NCBI GenBank assembly: GCA_033557465.1
Contig: CM066033.1
Span: 705,965,637 to 706,029,636 of the forward strand
Source of the DNA: Ichthyophis bannanicus
Taxonomy: Eukaryota; Chordata; Amphibia; Gymnophiona; Ichthyophiidae
Direction: 5' to 3'
Length of the DNA stretch: 64,000 nt
Below, piece by piece: positions 49,759 through 59,698 of the stretch (position 1 is its first letter; every line of letters starts with the position of its first letter). The notes under the pieces were generated by a model. That model was not told the DNA's origin. It saw only the letters and a program-made list of their open reading frames with translations, and ran no database searches. The position numbers and the translations under genes are program-made.

Positions 49759-52026
49759 TCAGAAACCCTGCAGAGGCCGGGTTTGCTGAGCCTGGTGAAA
49801 AGTTGGATTCTTCAGACCAGGACGATGGCTCCCCTGTAGGGGAACATCTGTATGATGGGCAAGTGAGGAATAAAACCTTCTTCTCCTATGGGAAGAAAGT
49901 TTGGTAGGACATTTCCTACTTACTGGGACAGAAGAAGGTGTAGAAGAACCCTTAGGAACAGGTAAATCAGTGGACAACTGAGTAACCTGACGTAAAGACT
50001 CCTTGTTGAAAAGATTTTCTCCAGTGCAAGGAGTATGTCCCAGTCGTTGTTGTTCCCACTTGGCCAAAGCTGAAGCTTGGAGCCAGGCTGTACGTCATGC
50101 CCCTATAGCTATAGCAGAAGTCCTGCTAATAGACTCAAAAGAATCTAGGGAAGCACGAAAAAGAAACCAAGAGATATTCTGGATATGCTTAAGCAGTGAG
50201 GAATAGTCTGTACTTCTGGAAACTGGAAGGAAAGGAGTCAAAAGATGTAATTGCTTTGTGACCTCCTCAAGAGAAAGACTCATATAAAAAATATATGAGA
50301 GAATTCTTGCAGAAAGCATAGATGTCTGGAAGGTTTGACGTCCAAAGGCATCTAGTGTCTTAGACTCACGACCTGGCGAATAAGAAGAGTGCTTTTTCTT
50401 ACTCTTTATCCGCCTCATTGCTGATTCCACTACTATGGAATGATGAGGAAGTTGAGTCTTTTGGAACCCTGGAGAGGGGGGCACCTGATATAAGAGATCA
50501 GTTGCTCTGGGAGGTGGGGGTACCCTTAAAGGTGTTTCCCACATTCCTAGAAGGAGATCCTGCAAGGAATGATGCAAAGGAAGCATTATATTGTCCTTTG
50601 CTTTGGTGGAAACAGAGCCTGGTGCAGGATCATGTCCTGGAATAGGAATGGCAAGGGATCTTGCTATATCCAGGAGGAAACTCTGAAAAGAGGGATCCCC
50701 AACAGGAATCTCCCTTGGACAGGTTAGATCTAAAGAACTAGCCTGAGCACCCACAGAGTTATCCAGAGATATAGAAATAGAAGATCCTGCAGGGTGCAGT
50801 GTGGAATGTTTAAGGGATGGTTGCTTGGACTGGTTGTCAGGAACAGCAACCGTCCTTACCACATTGTCCATGCCAGGTATCGACTCCAAGCTTGGTATAG
50901 AATGGAGCGATGCTGTTGTAAAAAGCATGGTAGGAGTTTGCCACGATGCTACTGTGGATACCGGTACTGAAGTCAATACCGGTACCGATGTCAGAGTCGG
51001 GCTCGACAAAGACATCGGAGTAGTCATCAGCGATACTTCAATCGGTACCGAGGGAACCGAAAACCTCCGGCTGCTATCCTCGGTACCGAGCCACCGGTAT
51101 CGATTGGTGTCGGTACCAAAATCTATTGGTACCCAGTTTTCCAGACTAGAAATGGATTCCAAACTCGGCATCGAGGGTAAGGAGCCTGAGAAGCGAAGCA
51201 TGGAAGGCACCGACTGTGAGGGTAATGAAGACATCGGTACCGACTTCGGTACCGTGTCCGATACCGGTGAATGAAGGTCTACCAGTGGCAACTCAAGCGG
51301 CCTCAGGGGAACCGAGAGTTGCGGATCCGAGTCATTGGAACCGAGCCTTCGGTACCGCCGCGAGACGGTACCAAGGTGAGTCGGTACCCAGTCCTCCAAA
51401 CTGGAGATCGATTCCAGACTCGGCATCGAAGGAAGCGAGGCTGTCGATGCACATCTGGAGGGTACCGACGTCGGTGGCAGTATCGGTGTTGGAACCGATA
51501 AGGGAAAGACAATCTGGGACGTATCCATCGGTCCCGAAGGCACCAAGGAGGCCAGATGACGATCCCTGGTGAGGAGTGTTTCATCCAACACCAGTGCCGA
51601 TGCAGGGGTATCGGTACCGCTCGAAGCGGATGCCACCACCGTGCATGGCTCAGGTATGTTCTGTGGGGGGTGAACCCCAGGAACAACCTGAAACCCCTTA
51701 TCCTCTTTGGAGACCGAAGACTCCCGCCGGGGTTTTGAAGCCAGAAGGCCATTGAGGGCAAAGCCGGAGCTGTCTACATGCTGTGCATGAGACGTACCAC
51801 TCGAGGACTGGCTAGTCTTAACAGACTGTTTGTGGGTTACCTGAATCAAAGTGGAAGAAGAAGGGGACGGTGCCCCGAAGTTGGAGGGCAACCGTGTATC
51901 GAGGGATTCTCGATGTTGAAGATGTCTTCTCACCAAACTGTTGTCAGGACCCAAACAGGTTAGACACCGACTTTGAGGGTCTAAAAAAAAAGTTGTACCA
52001 CCACAAACTGAACATTTCGTGGCCAT
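49759..52026 (-). pseudogene. DIRS-5 gag-like protein, one in-frame stop
   Basis: ATG at 52026. The first 643 codons are open to a TGA at 50095-50097, and the same frame then continues to 49759. In the aligned DIRS-1 gag the stop position is an Arg codon, so a single CGA to TGA change explains it. The N-terminus is a zinc-ribbon-like CSVCGG ... CLTCLG. The middle holds three repeated units starting SLPSMPSLESISSLE(D/N)WV or a close variant (near 51395, 51140 and 50890). Then comes the conserved GMWETPLRVP ... SPGFQKTQLPHHS block (about 50525-50440). The 5' two thirds is unusually rich in GGTACC and GGTACCGA words. The likely role is RNA packaging. Confidence 0.75.
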
Positions 52027-52408
52027 GAAGGAAAAATAGGGGAGGCCTGAAAGGCCTAAGACCCCGTGACACTATGAAGAAAAAATATTCCGTTGAAAAG
52101 GAAAATCTTACAAGAAAGAAAAGAAAAACACCGGCGGTACCGGTGGCGTCGGGAAGACAGCCGCGACCACAAGAAAACTAAAAATAAAAAATAAGAATTT
52201 TCTGCGGTGACAGGAGGACGTCCTGCCGGCTCCACGGAAAAACGAAAACTGAGGCGAGACAGTTGGAAAGGCGGGAAGGCAGCACGCAGGCGCTGAGGGA
52301 TGCTCCCAAAAGCTTTCTGATTGGACGCTGGGGAGTGTTCCCGCGCAGGCTCCGTCGGTACCGACGTACCCATATGTGAAGACTCATTCCTGCTTGTTCC
52401 TGGAGATT
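52027..52408 (-). repeat. DIRS-5 5' untranslated region and terminal repeat
   Basis: The outer 50 bp resembles the DIRS-3 terminal repeat. The inner part is GC-rich, with ACCGGCGGTACCGGTGGCG near 52130. No ORF is supported. Confidence 0.6.
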
Positions 52409-53660
52409 CCCTAATATACACAAGATTACTAGGAGCCCTATCTCAATGGCAGTTAACTTGTTACTTAATAACATAACACTAGGTGAAAAAGCATATACAG
52501 AAAATACATCAGTTATACTTATCATGCACAACTTAATAAGAAGCAATGTTTCTCATATAGTTCATTCTTCACTCTGTGTCAGAGCACAAGTTGAGAGCAA
52601 CTAAATAAAATGCAGAAGGGTCTAGGCAGAGTTTATTTTTAACTTTTGTTAATTCCCGAAGACGTCCTTAACTAGCTGAAGAAAAAGTTATTGTCTTTTC
52701 AGTCTCACAATCATGGGGTCCTTAGTTGGTTGTACTTCCCAGGCTTCTGGGGTCTGGATCAGAGACGGGGCTGTGACAGGTCCCTTGACTCGGGTATGAT
52801 GTGTCCAGCCTTTTTCTACTGTGCACACCGCTGTCTCTGTGGTGAGCAGCACCTGGTACGGCCCCTCCCAGTTAGGTTATAACGTTCCATGACTTGATCA
52901 GAACCCACTCCCCCAGTCAGTCTAATAGTCCTCTTCCTATTTCCAGATAATTTAGTCCTGCTTCTCAGCAGTTCTTCGGGATTTCATAGTGTGCTTCACC
53001 TTTCTCTGAAGTTCATTTGCTTTCTCCCAAAAGTTGAATCTCTTTTAGGAGGATATCTTGGCCCTTTTATCAATATGACGCATGGATCCAGACAGGGACG
53101 ACTCCACACATTGCTGCGGTGTGTAGTTAGGAGTTCTTGGGATGGTCAATTTCCTCTGCTGGAATCTCTAGATTGCAGTTGGTGACATGGCTCCAAGCCT
53201 CATTCAGAAGAGCAGCACCAATATTAAATGAAAAGACTAAATATTCTAGATTAGATTTTGCAATGAGACAAACTTAATTTCATCCATATTTACTAAGATC
53301 ATATCCTATAAATATTGCTTTATAAACTTTCAATGGTCTACCAGTAACTATTTTGTATGGTGTCAACCTTGTCTCGCAGTTTGATAAACTCCTTGTCCAT
53401 TATCACTGGAGATTCATTTGCTAGTAGGCAATACTCCATTGTGCCCTTGACTGATCTTTATATGTTTAGCCCCCTTTGCACCATTTACAAATCATACAAG
53501 TTGCACACACATCTGCAATTTTGGCAAGTTTAGAATAATACCAAAATTGTGAGAATTTGTGCATCTAATTATCCTCCTTTGCTCTTGCATGCCTGGCCAG
53601 GACAAACAGAGGCAAAATGAGGCAAAAAGCATCTGGAAGTACCACATGGTCAGTGTGGGT
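52409..53660 (-). pseudogene. pol: ERV-1 integrase remnants
   Basis: From upstream to downstream on the minus strand: a His/Cys finger-like segment (LARHARAK ... VCATCMIC, about 53600-53490); a core fragment around SSDNGQGVYQT (about 53415) with one catalytic Asp; a TPYKIVTGRPLK segment (about 53365); and the C-terminal domain GPYQVLLTTETAVCTVE, then WTHHTRVKGPV (about 52865-52745). This is the gammaretroviral order. Stops, deletions and frame changes throughout. No usable gene. Confidence 0.7.
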
Positions 53661-54300
53661 TTTCCAAAGCTCATCAGGGTGCAAGATGCACCTAGCCTGT
53701 CTCCAAGTGTCTATTTCCAATTGTTGAGTATGTGTTGGGGCTTAGATGACTTCCTGAAGATTCTGGAGACGGCATAGTTGAATAAAGTGCTCATCATTTT
53801 TTTTCGTTTACATATTCATTAGGCAGATACATCACTTCACATCATTAAATTACCTTCATCAGTTTACTGTCCCATCAGAGTCCTTCCTTTTAATATCCCA
53901 CTTCATCCCTCACAACACTTTTTCATCACTTGCATCATTCCACCAACTACATACATAGTTCCTTCTGGGGGTTTTTTATACCATACTAATGTATCTTTAT
54001 TTAGCAAGGCTGCTAAGAACATCAAACAATTGTTAAAAACTTAGTATTATTGTAAACAAATGGTAGATAGAAAATATAAATTTAGATTCTTCTCAATAAG
54101 CATAACAGTATGAGTAAACAGTGTCCCTTTCCCATTAACTTAATTGGTCCAGTACTAAGTGGACATGTGCTCTTTCTAAATACAATGTAAAACTATTATT
54201 TTGCAACATTTTATAACATCAATCCCAATAGGAAGAAGTATGGCTTCTAACAGGACGGCCACATATCTCTCAAGTGTGACTAGAGTCTATCATATACACT
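53661..54300 (-). other. ERV-1 interior where RT and RNase H are expected
   Basis: No YxDD box or RNase H motif is readable. RT appears deleted or decayed beyond recognition. Confidence 0.3.
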
Positions 54301-54635
54301 GTTCCCAGTGAGAGTGCTGTTGGAAATTCAAAACTTTTGAGGACTGACCTTGTAACTGCAGTGTCCACAAGGATTTGTGTAAGCTACTCATTAATCATGG
54401 TGTCAAAAGATCCTTTTGAGGTGACAGGCCTAAGAAGGTACAAGGCATTTGTGCTTGGGTCTCATGGCGATACTTCCTTGGGTTCTTCTTGGCCTACTCT
54501 CCCCTGCCTATTCATGTTGCTGCAGAGGCATAAATATACAAGGTTCATGTTCTTCAGGCCTTGTGGGTCCTGAGGAATCTTAGAGCAGTCAGAATTCCGG
54601 TGGCCCAGATCACACTCAAAGCAGCACGTTTATTG
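54301..54635 (-). pseudogene. ERV-1 nucleocapsid knuckle and protease remnant
   Basis: A zinc knuckle CFECDLGHRNSDC reads at about 54625-54585. About 170 bp further on a protease-like segment reads ILVDTAVTRSVL (about 54375-54340), where the active-site Asp-Thr-Gly has become Asp-Thr-Ala. The spacing and order fit gammaretroviral gag-pol. The frames do not join without stops. Confidence 0.6.
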
Positions 54636-56248
54636 CCTTTTCCTAGGCTGTGGCCTCACCTTCTGTCTCTCTCTCTCTCTCTCTCTGATTCTTTTTCCCA
54701 AACCTCTCCTGGATCGTTGCTGATAAGCAAGATTTTGTTTTGTCCAATCAACTCAAGTGAATGTTATTGTTTTATTTGTAAATAACTTTACAAATATCCT
54801 CATATTTTCTGGGAACTCAGCTCCATCTCTCCACCAAATGTGACCCATATGCTTGGGAACAAAGCAATTTCAGATTAGCCTCTGTCCAAAATTCCAGCAA
54901 ATTTAAGGGCAATGTAAGTTCAAAAGAAACAGTGTACTGGACCTCTACATAATGTACTGCTACAACAAGTATATTTGTAACATAAGTGCAAGTGTATAAA
55001 CTAAAGAAAATTTGTATCTCTCAGTACTACAATATACTGTACTCCTGAAACTGAAATTAAAAACTTTCAAAACAAAGTACTCTGGACACCAACACGTAAA
55101 ATTCAAATACAGAAAAACAGGTGAATTTATCCTAAAATCCAATATTGTAACAAATAAAACTAGAAAGATCAGTGTAGTTAGCACCTATGGTGTTACTGTC
55201 CTGTTCATCAGTCATCAGCACTGAGCTTAACCATGCAAATTAATTAACTTAAATCTTACAGTTCAGAACACAGGCATTCAAATGACATGAAACTGCAAGG
55301 AGGTGAATTCAAAATCATACTTTGTCACTTTTAAATTAAAACCCTATACATAATACCTGAGACTGGTATCAAACTGATCTGAAAACAATGAAGTTGCAAA
55401 ATGCAATGTGTGCCTTCGAGTCAGTCCTGACTCCTAGCGACCCAGAAGCTCCTGGGTTTTCTTGGCAGTGTCACCAGATGTAGATTGCCAGGCCTTTCTT
55501 CCGAGGCAATGGAGGGTTAAGTGACTTGCCCAGGGCCACAAGGAGCGCTAGTGGGAATCAAACCCTGGTTGCTTGGTTACCTCCTCCACCGATCTGAAAA
55601 CAATGAAGTTATTTTAAAGCAAATTACTGAGTTACAGCCAACCTTGATGTTATCTTAAACACAGATAGCAAAGTAAACAGCAGGTCTCTCTTGTGTCCAG
55701 ATTCCTTCAGGCAAATGCAGATTACTATGTAATTTATCTAAATATATAGCTGAACAAGAGAGAGAGAAGTCCTAAATACTAAGAGTTAAAAATTAAAAAG
55801 TTGCTTGAGAATTGTTACTAATTGTGATTGCTATTAAATTCCTAAATAAACCTAGTTAGAACTCTTTGTGTTTTTGTAATATATGAACAATAATTATGCC
55901 CTCTATGAGGTGCTTGCCACAATATATAAAATTCTCTTTTAACTTTTTAAGTTTGCTTGATAGCATACACAGTCAAAGACAAAGAACAAACACATAACAT
56001 ATTACCTTCTTATTCATGCAGGATTTAATAATTTTCAAGTTGCAATCTTATAACTACTGGCTCAGGATGCCCCATTGTCCTGGCAGGGCTCTCAATCCCT
56101 ACTTTGAAAGTGAAAGGAAAACAGAACAGTTTCCTTAATTTTCTATCTTTTTGTTTGTAAAAAGAACTCTAGTCAGTTCAGCATCCAGGGGCCATGAAAC
56201 CTACTTGAGCAGCCAGCAATGAAAGAAAAAACAGTATTTACTGTAGAC
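54636..56248. other. ERV-1 interior, unrecognised
   Basis: Includes a (CT)n run (54666-54688) and a SINE-like repeat (55395-55590). The rest is AT-rich, with no readable capsid. Confidence 0.3.
55395..55590 (+). repeat. SINE-like dispersed repeat, best-preserved copy
   Basis: TGTGTGCCTTCGAGTCAGTC, CTGACTCCTAGCGACCCAGA, CCGAGGCAATGGAGGGTTAA, GTGACTTGCCCAGGGCCACA and GGGAATCAAACCCTGG, in that order. It is flanked by a repeat of GATCTGAAAACAATGAAGTT (55376-55395 and 55591-55610), a clear 20-bp target duplication. This supports insertion by a LINE-type mechanism. Confidence 0.7.
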
Positions 56249-56297
56249 TAAAACATACATAACAAAAAAATGTGGGTTTTATGGAGTAAATAATCCC

Positions 56298-57139
56298 AAA
56301 ATTACAATAAAGAATTACCCCAAAGTGAAGCCAGAAATCTATAAAACTTAATTGTTTATACAAGAGAACGGGTCTCAGACTTTGTTGAAACGGGTAGAAC
56401 CCAGGAGGTAAACCTCTGCTGTGGTTCAATAACCCCTTCTTTGCATCAATGACCCTATTGTTCTCCTCCTTTTTTGTTAAACGGTTTTTTTCATTATATA
56501 TACAAAACCAGACTTGTAATGTTGATATCTTGTCCTTAGCAAAACGATGAGTGATATTTCGTACAGAGTGGATTTCATTTGGTTCTTAACCACTCTGATG
56601 TTTTTTATTCAGTCCATCCCACTCATCATTCTATTAACTTATCAGTGAAGTATCCATCCAAACTTATCTGTAATCCCTGTACTCCCGACGCCAACTCGGC
56701 GCGCTCTTGCGTTTCACTGCTTAGGCAGGTTCATCAGGGGATATAGCTTGAATGTTATGCTGAATTCTGATATCATCATACTACATCCGAAATTGTCATA
56801 CGCTGTATTGCCAAAAGTTCTAAAATTAAACAGATAATTTCAGTTCAGTGCTTCATTTTTACAACCATGGAAAGATTACTTATCTGTAAATAGAACGCCT
56901 CAATGAGGAATCCATATGTACCGCTAATTTTCATATGATCTCCATTCTTTACAAAAGCTCTTCCAAAAGACGCCAGCGCATGCGCATTCAGTTTGATCTT
57001 CCTGCTCTATTTATATGTCCCTAATGCTTGCGTCATAAAAAAAAGAAAGAGCTTAATCAATGCCGAATGTCTTCCAATGGTAATAGTCTGCCAATCTGGA
57101 TTCAAAATCGATATCTAATTGTTATGCCTCCATTATCAC
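56298..57139 (-). repeat. PLE-B left inverted repeat
   Basis: Reverse complement of 57964-58807, starting AAAATTACAATAAAGAATTA and ending GCCTCCATTATCAC. It carries a minus-strand hammerhead at about 56682-56744. Confidence 0.92.
56682..56744 (-). ncRNA. Hammerhead ribozyme motif (PLE-B left arm)
   Basis: Same sequence as the motif at 58361-58423 on the opposite strand: CTGATGA (56731-56737 complement), stem II CTGC/GCAG, GAAA, stem III, GTC. It could cleave an antisense transcript. Confidence 0.7.
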
Positions 57140-57179
57140 ACTGTTAAAAAGGCGTACACCTGAGCCCGATATAATCATA

Positions 57180-57868
57180 GAGATTATTTATTATCATCTC
57201 AGAGAACGAATTCTACTGCGGATAATACACAAGTAAATTTGATTACAAAATACTCGATATTCAGTGGGGGTCTTCAAAAAATTTTGAAACACCATTCTAA
57301 TATATTACAAGGTATCCCGGGTTTGCAAGATAAAATTGTGCGCTGTGTGTGGCAGCGACACAAGAATCTTAAGGAATTGTTGAGTCCCACAGTATTGCGG
57401 CCATTGGTTCCAATGGTATCCAATAGGGAAGGAGGACATGCCAAATGTGGAGAATGCAATATCTGTAAGATCACAGTCGAGTTGTCAGAATTTGTTCACA
57501 ATACTGTTTGTTACAAGCTGAAACATTCTACCACCTGTAGTTCTAGTTTTGTAGTATATGTGCTTCGCTGCCCGTGCCTTCTATTGTATGTCGGAAAAAC
57601 CATCCGCCCCTTTAAAGTGCGAGTGAATGAACATCGTAGTAGGCTCCATTGCCAGAAAAGAGAAGCACCGATTGTGTCACATTGTCTGGATCATGCCCAT
57701 AGTTTTGACCAGCTCCAGGTTTTTTGCATCGATCATATTTTGGCGGGTTCCGCTAATCTTACCAGAGAGCAACAGTTGTTAAGAACGGAACAACGTTGGA
57801 TATATTCTCTCAATACGGTACATCCTGATGGCTTGAATGCGCAAATAGACTGGTCAGTGTATGTCTGA
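57180..57868 (+). CDS. Penelope-type linker and GIY-YIG endonuclease (5'-truncated)
   Basis: The frame is open from about 57180 (no ATG fitting the family) to TGA at 57866-57868. It begins with the region that joins RT to endonuclease (ILKHHSNILQG, HKNLKELLSPT). It then has a CGECNICK pair with downstream Cys, SFVVYVLRC ... LLLYVGKTIR (GIY-YIG core, about 57547-57610), FKVRVNEHRSR with the catalytic Arg, and LLRTEQRWIYSLNT with the catalytic Glu (about 57777-57818). It ends GLNAQIDWSVYV. All endonuclease active-site residues are present, but the RT is missing. In full elements the domain nicks the target site. Confidence 0.85.
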
Positions 57869-57963
57869 TCAGTAAATCACTAATAATATTAGATGTGGTC
57901 ATGAGAATCAATCCATCATTATTAAGGAAATTTACTATTGCTTTTCTATGAATATCCTGTCCA

Positions 57964-58807
57964 GTGATAATGGAGGCATAACAATTAGATATCGATTTTG
58001 AATCCAGATTGGCAGACTATTACCATTGGAAGACATTCGGCATTGATTAAGCTCTTTCTTTTTTTTTTATGACGCAAGCATTAGGGACATATAAATAGAG
58101 CAGGAAGATCAAACTGAATGCGCATGCGCTGGCGTCTTTTGGAAGAGCTTTTGTAAAGAATGGAGATCATATGAAAATTAGCGGTACATATGGATTCCTC
58201 ATTGAGGCGTTCTATTTACAGATAAGTAATCTTTCCATGGTTGTAAAAATGAAGCACTGAACTGAAATTATCTGTTTAATTTTAGAACTTTTGGCAATAC
58301 AGCGTATGACAATTTCGGATGTAGTATGATGATATCAGAATTCAGCATAACATTCAAGCAATATCCCCTGATGAACCTGCCTAAGCAGTGAAACGCAAGA
58401 GCGCGCCGAGTTGGCGTCGGGAGTACAGGGATTACAGATAAGTTTGGATGGATACTTCACTGATAAGTTAATAGAATGATGAGTGGGATGGACTGAATAA
58501 AAAACATCAGAGTGGTTAAGAACCAAATGAAATCCACTCTGTACGAAATATCACTCATCGTTTTGCTAAGGACAAGATATCAACATTACAAGTCTGGTTT
58601 TGTATATATAATGAAAAAAAACGTTTAACAAAAAAGGAGGAGAACAATAGGGTCATTGATGCAAAGAAGGGGTTATTGAACCACAGCAGAGGTTTACCTC
58701 CTGGGTTCTACCCATTTCAACAAAGTCTGAGACCCGTTCTCTTGTATAAACAATTAAGTTTTATAGATTTCTGGCTTCACTTTGGGGTAATTCTTTATTG
58801 TAATTTT
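57964..58807 (+). repeat. PLE-B 3' region, right inverted repeat
   Basis: Pairs with 56298-57139 over about 843 bp. Includes the plus-strand hammerhead and ends ATTGTAATTTT. Confidence 0.92.
58361..58423 (+). ncRNA. Hammerhead ribozyme motif (PLE-B right arm)
   Basis: ATCCC / GGGAG can form stem I. The core CTGATGA is at 58368-58374, stem II CTGC-CTAA-GCAG at 58378-58389, GAAA at 58390-58393, and stem III CGC (58394-58396) with GCG (58414-58416). The cleavage triplet GTC is at 58416-58418. All conserved core bases are present. Hammerheads are a published feature of Penelope-like elements. Confidence 0.75.
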
Positions 58808-58820
58808 AAAACATACATAA

Positions 58821-59678
58821 GACAAATCAAAACTTACAAGTGCTTTATGCCTAGGCATCTATTAGTCTTTAAGTATAGCAGCCTATCTGATCAGAATAAG
58901 AAGGTTTTCTTAACTAATTTCACCCTGCTTACTGAACTAGACCCTCCCCCTCCTTTTCTCCCTTGATTTCTCCACTGCAGACTTACTATTCACATAAATG
59001 TTTAATGACTAACAAATCCAGTCCTCCTCAGCCCCATACTTGGGCCAAAAAAATAAAAGAATCCAAAGCAAGAGGACGGATACTTTCCTTTGTTCAAAGG
59101 AAACAACAGTATTTCATCATCTTCTTCTTATCTTAGTGGTCTTATTATCTTTCCAATGTTTCAGCATCTTTCCCAAGGGACTATCTGGGGGAATGTTGAA
59201 AAGTCTACATTTCTTACCATTCTCCCCCTTTTCCTTACTCCTGCCTAGACTTCCTCCCATTCTATCTATTTATTATCCCACTGAGACTTATTACACTTAC
59301 TTGGCCTCTTCACTTTGTCCGTCTCCGGCTGTCCCCCTCAGAACCGCGGATAAGGATTCCACACTCACTTCGTACACAATTGTACATCTCACACACAGTC
59401 TCAGTACCCGATAGAATGTCCCAACCACCAAGGTAGGTACTAAAGTCCCACTTTTCCTTACCTTGGTCCGTGCACAGAATTGCTTGGTTGCTGCAGTGCC
59501 TGCTTTTAATTCAACGTCTTTCACACTCTGGTTCACAACACCACTGTTCACTTTTTTCAGCTCCGGGACCATTACCAGTTAGCAGAGAAACATAGCCGCA
59601 TAGGGGGAAGTGAGACTGTTGAAATCAACAGGACACGTCTTCCCACCTCCACTCAGCAGGAGTCTCTACTGTGGGAAA
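58821..59678 (-). pseudogene. gag: ERV-1 leader and matrix-like remnant
   Basis: After the primer site the leader runs to about 59580, and a 91-codon frame (59572-59297) without family resemblance follows. Near 59215-59120 the minus strand reads IPPDSPLGKMLKHWKD, which resembles the start of gammaretroviral matrix (SPLG.ML.NWK). It is followed at once by stops. The region around 58830-59100 is not readable. Low confidence on the matrix call. Confidence 0.4.
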
Positions 59679-59696
59679 ATCCCAGACGAGCCCCCA
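59679..59696 (-). promoter_or_regulatory. ERV-1 primer-binding site, tRNA-Pro type
   Basis: The minus strand reads TGGGGGCTCGTCTGGGAT, one base different from the tRNA-Pro-complementary primer site of murine-leukaemia-type retroviruses (...GTCCGGGAT). It lies within two or three bases of the 5' LTR. Confidence 0.85.
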
Positions 59697-59698
59697 GC

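Larger units (their letters stand above)
48466..52408 (-). mobile_element. DIRS-5, 3'-truncated DIRS element with long gag
   Basis: The 5' end on the minus strand is at about 52408, with a terminal repeat (CTCCAGGAACAAGCAGGAAT, then GAGTCTTCACATATGGGTAC) close to that of DIRS-3. The gag (52026-49759) is followed by 1.3 kb without recognisable coding sequence. No RT or recombinase of this family is found before the junction with DIRS-4 at about 48465. Confidence 0.68.
56263..58806 (+). mobile_element. Penelope-like element PLE-B with inverted terminal copies and two hammerheads
   Basis: Flanked by the 14-bp duplication TAAAACATACATAA (56249-56262 and 58807-58820). From left: a 35-nt tail (56263-56297), an inverted copy of the 3' region (56298-57139), a 5'-truncated ORF with GIY-YIG endonuclease (57239-57868), and the 3' region (57964-58807). 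The repeats are about 843 bp and nearly identical by eye, so the insertion is young or the arms have been homogenised. It has the same plan as PLE-A, although the two sequences are unrelated at the DNA level. Confidence 0.88.

Noticed and set aside
50801..51572. Plus-strand frames rich in Gly-Thr-Asp opposite the DIRS-5 gag
   Set aside because: They are the antisense of the GGTACC-rich repeats. The minus strand carries the longer frame with the conserved gag block.
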